DNA of 64,000 bases, taken from positions 1,674,001 to 1,738,000 of the forward strand of contig WHUZ01000006.1 in NCBI GenBank assembly GCA_015179045.1, in the 5' to 3' direction. Source of the stretch: Kalaharituber pfeilii (taxonomy: Eukaryota; Ascomycota; Pezizomycetes; Pezizales; Pezizaceae). The notes beneath the pieces were generated by a model. That model was not told where the DNA came from. It saw nothing but the letters and a program-made list of their open reading frames with translations, and did not search any database. This document shows positions 60,472 to 64,000 of this stretch, piece by piece (within the stretch, counting starts at the first letter, position 1; the number at the start of each line of letters is the position of its first letter). Position numbers and translations under genes: made by a program.

Positions 60472-60628
60472 TTTTTTTTTTTTTAATATCATTAATCGCA
60501 TACCGCCCAAAGGGCTATGGCGATGTTATAGCTAAAAGTTAGGTACATTCAAATAAGGAAACCTCCCCCCCCCCCCCCCCCTTCGTATCCGTTCTCCCCG
60601 CTCTCCCCCCTTACTCTCCCAACATGTC
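60472..60628 (-). mobile_element. Longer chimeric family B retroposon with 14-bp target-site duplication
   Basis: Direct repeats GGTGAAGAGACATT at 60458-60471 and 60629-60642 bound a 157-bp insertion. Read on the minus strand its last about 60 bp are a standard family B unit (CATCGCCATAGCCC, loop TTT, GGGCGGTATGCGATTAATGA, TATT, A tail). The first about 95 bp (GACATGTTGGGAGAGTAAGG, a run of about 17-18 G, TTTCCTTATTTGAATGTACC) are not found in other copies here. It is either a longer parent form or a fusion of the B tail to another RNA. Confidence 0.8.
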
Positions 60629-60902
60629 GGTGAAGAGACATTATAATGGCCGATATATCTTCAAACCAATTCTGTTGAAACGTTGGTTCCCCAGTCTGCA
60701 AGTACGATTGATTCTATGCTCTTGTGAGAATCTGCAAAGAATGAGAGGGGGATTAAGTAGAAAGACTTGGAGAAAAGACACGGCTTGAATCAATTCGCTA
60801 CTTCCCCGTTGGGGCCGGTTACAAGGGAAGTACATTGGAGGGCTATCCGCCATCAAACATGACTACTCTTATGTACTACGACTTATTGTCAGTCACATGT
60901 CA

Positions 60903-60973
60903 TCCGCACTGGTGTAACGGCTAGCATACCGAGCTTTCACCTCGGAGACCGGGGTTCGACTCCCCGGTGCGGA
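60903..60973 (+). tRNA. tRNA-Glu (anticodon TTC)
   Basis: Complete cloverleaf of 71 nt. The acceptor TCCGCAC pairs with GTGCGGA; the D arm is GGTGTAACGGCTAGCAT; the anticodon stem CCGAG/CTCGG has loop CTTTCAC giving anticodon TTC at 60936-60938; the T arm is CGGGG-TTCGACT-CCCCG. No intron. A T run (TTTTTTT at about 61009) lies 36 bp downstream and could serve as an RNA polymerase III terminator. It decodes GAA glutamate codons. No CCA is encoded, as usual for eukaryotes. Confidence 0.93.
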
Positions 60974-61569
60974 ATACGAGTTTCAAATGTGGGGAGTGTT
61001 ATCTCTATTTTTTTTACCGAGCTTTTCTCCCTTCGTTTTTGTTTCTATGGCGCATGAGGATCTGTCGGACGAAGATGCAGGGCAGTATTCCATGAAGTCG
61101 GACAGGGGAAATTGAAGGATACTTGCGTCTATTTGAGTGGTTAACACTTGTGCTCGTGTGACCTGAAAGGCCAGTCATGCGAGCTGGAGAAGGATGTATG
61201 AGGTTTGGAATGCACGCATCATCTGAGAACGTATCGTGTGTGGCTTTAGGTCACGAGACACGAGGCATCTTCCCGTCTCGCATCGAGCTTAGATTTGTGT
61301 TTCACGTCACCTTAGGTACTGTTCTATGCAAGCGACCGGCAGGGCAGAGGCACACCCATTATTCAATGTTACATTCCAGAAACGCCGAGCCTAAGTCTTC
61401 TCCCTAGTCTTGCAACCCTCTGGGCGGCGAAACTCAAAACAGAACGATTCTCTCCTTTCCTCCTCGAGCAGTCCATTCATCCCTTGATTCTCACGGCACA
61501 ACATAACATCAATTTCACCGGATACTGGCACTGATAAAACTATCTCCAGAAAGGCATCGTCCAGTGTTA
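60974..61569. other. Intergenic between tRNA-Glu and the membrane protein gene
   Basis: Likely contains the promoter and 5' leader of the next gene. No specific motif assigned. Confidence 0.35.
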
Positions 61570-63117
61570 ATGGATACTCATCATCGTCACGGCCATTCTG
61601 TTGGTCACCAGTTCTACAGCCCATACATCGCTCCCGACTTCGACGACCCCGACGCCATTACCGTCATCGATCCACCTTTGTCCTCCCTTGACCCTGGGCC
61701 CTCACATCAGTGGCACCAAAGTTACCAACACAACATTCTTCATGGGCTGCGGTCGAACCATCCTCAGCCAGCGGCGGTCTCAGGGTTGTATCGAGCCTAT
61801 TCGCATCAAGGAAGCTCGAGTGCGTATGGCACAGGGGTGCCATCTGAGAGCTATGTATGGGCCGAAGACGATGAGCAGCCAAGGGGAGGTGCGGGTATGG
61901 AGGCTATGGGTAGCACGACTGCACTAGGTGGCGAGGATATGGACCAGGGCGACGGCCAAGGTGAGGGGGAAGAAGGACAGCATGGTGCAGTAGACATTGA
62001 CTCAGTGACCGGATACACGCACAAGACGACGTTCTATCCCTACATTAGCTCGATTCTGAGCCATGTGAGCGAAATCCCGCTATATGCCGGCGCTGGCCGT
62101 GTCACCCATCATAGACGTATTGGCTATCGGTACTATAACCGCTATCCTACTGTGCTAACTCTGATTCTATGTTTTGTTGGAGTAATAGCAGGAGGAGTAT
62201 TGGTTATATTGCTGCTTGCATGTTACGACTTGGAGAGTAGGTACTTGATTAATGGGGCATGCTCGGCAAGTGGGATTCTGACGATGGTACTGGTACCGGT
62301 GTTGGCGGGGATGAGTTGTGCGATTGGGGTGTGGGGGTTTAGAGAGAGAGCGGTCATAGAATGGGTCATATGGGATCCGCACGAGAAGGAAGGGAAGGGG
62401 GGATGGAGAACAGTAGCGAAAGGAGGGAGGAACGGAAGAGAGAGGGTAGTGGGGCCGTGGACTCATGGACTTGTAGTGGAGGAGCTTTGGGATGAGGATG
62501 TGGGCAGAGATGCGAAAATGGCGCTCGGGAAGGAGCGTGAAAGAGAAGGAGGTGGAATGGAGGAGAGAAGGGATGCGAGTTATGAACCGCATATTCCAGG
62601 AGCGAGGGGTGGGCGGTCATCGAGGGTTGACACGAATGTAGGATGGACAAGTGACGGGAATGAGAGGAATGAAGTTATAGAGCTTCAGGACTTGCAGCCC
62701 GGACCGGCGAGAAGGAGATCGTTGGGAAGTAATCCGCTCGCTTCCCAGCAAGGTGATAAGGGTGGTAGTGATGGTGGCTGGAGCGAGGGAGGTCGGGAGG
62801 AGACACATGAAGATTTGGAGGCAAGGCTGGGGAGGTGGAGGGAGGAGAGAAGGAGGGAGCTGAGAGCGGGGCTGGGACTGGACCCAGGGTTGGGGGCCGA
62901 GCAAGCTGGTAAGGGAGGGATAAAAGAAGGGGGAAAGGCAGGTGCGTGGTGGAAGGGTGCAAAGGAGTGGTGGAATGGGGGTGGGTCGCCGTTGAAGTCA
63001 AGGAGAGCGTCTCAGTCAGGTGCAGAGCAGTTGGATGATGGGGAGGGGGCGTTGGAGATCTCTGCGCCGGTGCTGTCCCGCATCGGTCACGGCTGCAGGG
63101 AGAGGAGTTCATTGTAA
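61570..63117 (+). CDS. Two-helix membrane protein of unknown function, 515 residues
   Basis: One open frame from the ATG at 61570 (MDTHHRHGHSVGHQF) to TAA. Residues 1-145 are hydrophilic, with acidic/proline/glutamine-rich low complexity (for example GEDMDQGDGQGEGEEGQ). A conserved-looking block YTHKTTFYPYISSILSHVSE precedes two predicted transmembrane helices at about 195-218 (VLTLILCFVGVIAGGVLVIL) and about 235-257 (GILTMVLVPVLAGMSCAIGV). The C-terminal half is charged, with RW-REERRRELRAGLGLD, and probably disordered. No signal peptide is apparent, so both ends should lie on the same side of the membrane. I do not recognise the family. A GTG six bases upstream is not a plausible start in a eukaryote. 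Composition and length support a real gene. Confidence 0.7.
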   Translation: MDTHHRHGHSVGHQFYSPYIAPDFDDPDAITVIDPPLSSLDPGPSHQWHQSYQHNILHGLRSNHPQPAAVSGLYRAYSHQGSSSAYGTGVPSESYVWAEDDEQPRGGAGMEAMGSTTALGGEDMDQGDGQGEGEEGQHGAVDIDSVTGYTHKTTFYPYISSILSHVSEIPLYAGAGRVTHHRRIGYRYYNRYPTVLTLILCFVGVIAGGVLVILLLACYDLESRYLINGACSASGILTMVLVPVLAGMSCAIGVWGFRERAVIEWVIWDPHEKEGKGGWRTVAKGGRNGRERVVGPWTHGLVVEELWDEDVGRDAKMALGKEREREGGGMEERRDASYEPHIPGARGGRSSRVDTNVGWTSDGNERNEVIELQDLQPGPARRRSLGSNPLASQQGDKGGSDGGWSEGGREETHEDLEARLGRWREERRRELRAGLGLDPGLGAEQAGKGGIKEGGKAGAWWKGAKEWWNGGGSPLKSRRASQSGAEQLDDGEGALEISAPVLSRIGHGCRERSSL

Positions 63118-63540
63118 ACATTAACAGCAGTTGAAATGGTGGTGAGGCGGCACTGGCGGTCGTGGCCTGTGATGGCTTTGCTAGGCAGATTTGAACAGGC
63201 GATATCACTACTCGTTGACAGATAGATGCTATTACCAGAGTGTCATTGCTAACATCATAACTAATAGTACCAGCGTAAATCATCTTTGTGGTGTCAGGAG
63301 TTGAGGGTAATGCACTTTACCACAGCCCCGTGACAGGCGATTCGACACGCCAGAGAAGGGAACCGCTAGCGAAGAAGGTGTCCGCACCTGAAGAGAAGCC
63401 CGTACACGTGTGGCGTGGAGCTTGGCACGGAGCATTGTGCTTGGCCTTGTGCACGCTAGTTGCCTTTCGTCTCAATAACCTCCCCGCGCTCCCTCTGCCG
63501 AACACTCTCACGACAGGTCGCCCAGCGGAAGCCTGGCAAG

Positions 63541-64000
63541 ATGCCGAATCTCCCTTCAGATCACGCTCGAAAATCGAGCTGCGGCACTTCCGCTCCAGTG
63601 GAACTGGGCAGTGAAGAGCAGGTCCTGTTGGACAACAGCAAGAGCAAAAGAGAGCAGAGGCATTACTTCGGGAATCGGGCTGCAGCTGCAGTGGAGGGTC
63701 GGAATACTCCCACAGAAACGCTTAGCCAGTACTCCTTGTCAGCCCGCGAGGGGGCCTCGTATCCTGAACGCCTTGCAAGTAACCCTTCGAAACGAGCTGG
63801 ACTTGAAAGTGGTGTTGGAATTCGACCAAGCAAGTGGACCGGCTTGCCTGAAGGAGCGTATGAATGCATTTTGCTGAGACTGGACTAGGTGTCCTTTCTT
63901 TCCTTCCGCCTAGTATGCCGTGCCTGGTATGGACATGCAGAGAAACTACGCTCTGTGACGTTGCCGGCCTTGTATGAGCTCCCGGTAGAGCTCCTGCAGC
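63541..64000 (+). pseudogene. Start of an F-box-like gene with an in-frame TAG, cut by the window edge
   Basis: From the ATG at 63541 (MPNLPSDHARKSSC) the frame runs through a serine/arginine-rich leader into GLPEGAYECILLRLD, then TAG at 63886-63888, and continues in the same frame as VSFLSFRLVCRAWYGHAEKL, then RSVTLPALYELPVELLQ to the window end. LP-E-----IL-RLD--S-LSFRLVCRAWYGHA is a good F-box pattern (Skp1-binding; substrate receptor of SCF ubiquitin ligases). The stop falls between its halves. A splice explanation is not obvious, since reading continues directly after the stop. The start codon is inferred. The rest of the gene lies outside. Confidence 0.5.

Noticed and set aside
61564..61569. 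GTG start two codons upstream of the membrane protein ATG
   Set aside because: GTG initiation is not expected in a nuclear fungal gene; the ATG at 61570 is used.
62675..63283. 202-codon minus-strand proline/serine-rich frame
   Set aside because: Antisense to the charged C-terminal half of the membrane protein; composition artefact of G-rich codons.
41990..63888. Reassignment of TAG as a sense codon
   Set aside because: Both large NLR genes and the ankyrin relic at 0.3 kb end at TAG in the expected place, so TAG is used as a stop.

Overview
The window looks like a repeat-rich accessory region of a filamentous ascomycete. The evidence is short GT-AG introns, NACHT-ankyrin STAND (NLR-like) genes, a decayed Ty3/gypsy relic, TA-flanked MITEs and a eukaryotic tRNA-Glu. 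The style (NACHT-ankyrin expansion, compact introns, many small repeats) would fit a Pezizomycete such as a truffle relative, but that is inference. No taxonomic marker is present.

The main genes are NLR-like sensors in different states of decay. (1) Around 13.1-18.0 kb (+) lies an NWD-type NACHT-ankyrin gene broken by stops, frameshifts and a tiny poly(A) retroposon in its Walker B codons. (2) 28.96-32.93 kb (-) is a complete seven-exon gene of 1195 codons (HeLo/SesA-like N-terminus, NACHT, ten ankyrin repeats). (3) 41.71-45.96 kb (+) is a close relative with the same seven exons, intact except for one in-frame TAG and an internal 120-bp duplication. (4) Tails or heads of related genes remain at 0.17-0.43, 28.3-28.7 and 34.5-35.2 kb. 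In all three large genes Walker A sits alone in a 25-nt micro-exon.

Mobile DNA fills most of the rest. Two families of ultra-short (about 50-70 bp) poly(A)-tailed insertions, each starting at a hairpin and several bounded by 10-15 bp target-site duplications, occur about 17 times. There are also three TA-flanked MITE-like elements, a gypsy pol relic without its RT core (20.6-22.6 kb), a LINE-type RNase H relic and an interrupted palindrome (22.5-25.0 kb), satellites at 2.8-5.5 kb and 38.0-38.6 kb, and other dispersed repeats.

Other coding candidates are a possible three-exon gene at 1.7-2.3 kb, a 187-residue protein with a PD-(D/E)XK-like signature at 25.9-26.5 kb (-), a possible proline-rich first exon at 57.1-57.2 kb (-), a two-helix membrane protein at 61.57-63.12 kb (+) and the start of an F-box protein with an in-frame TAG at the right edge. 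The last 3 kb, with the tRNA-Glu, look more like ordinary gene-bearing sequence. The stretches between these features hold no coding region I can support.
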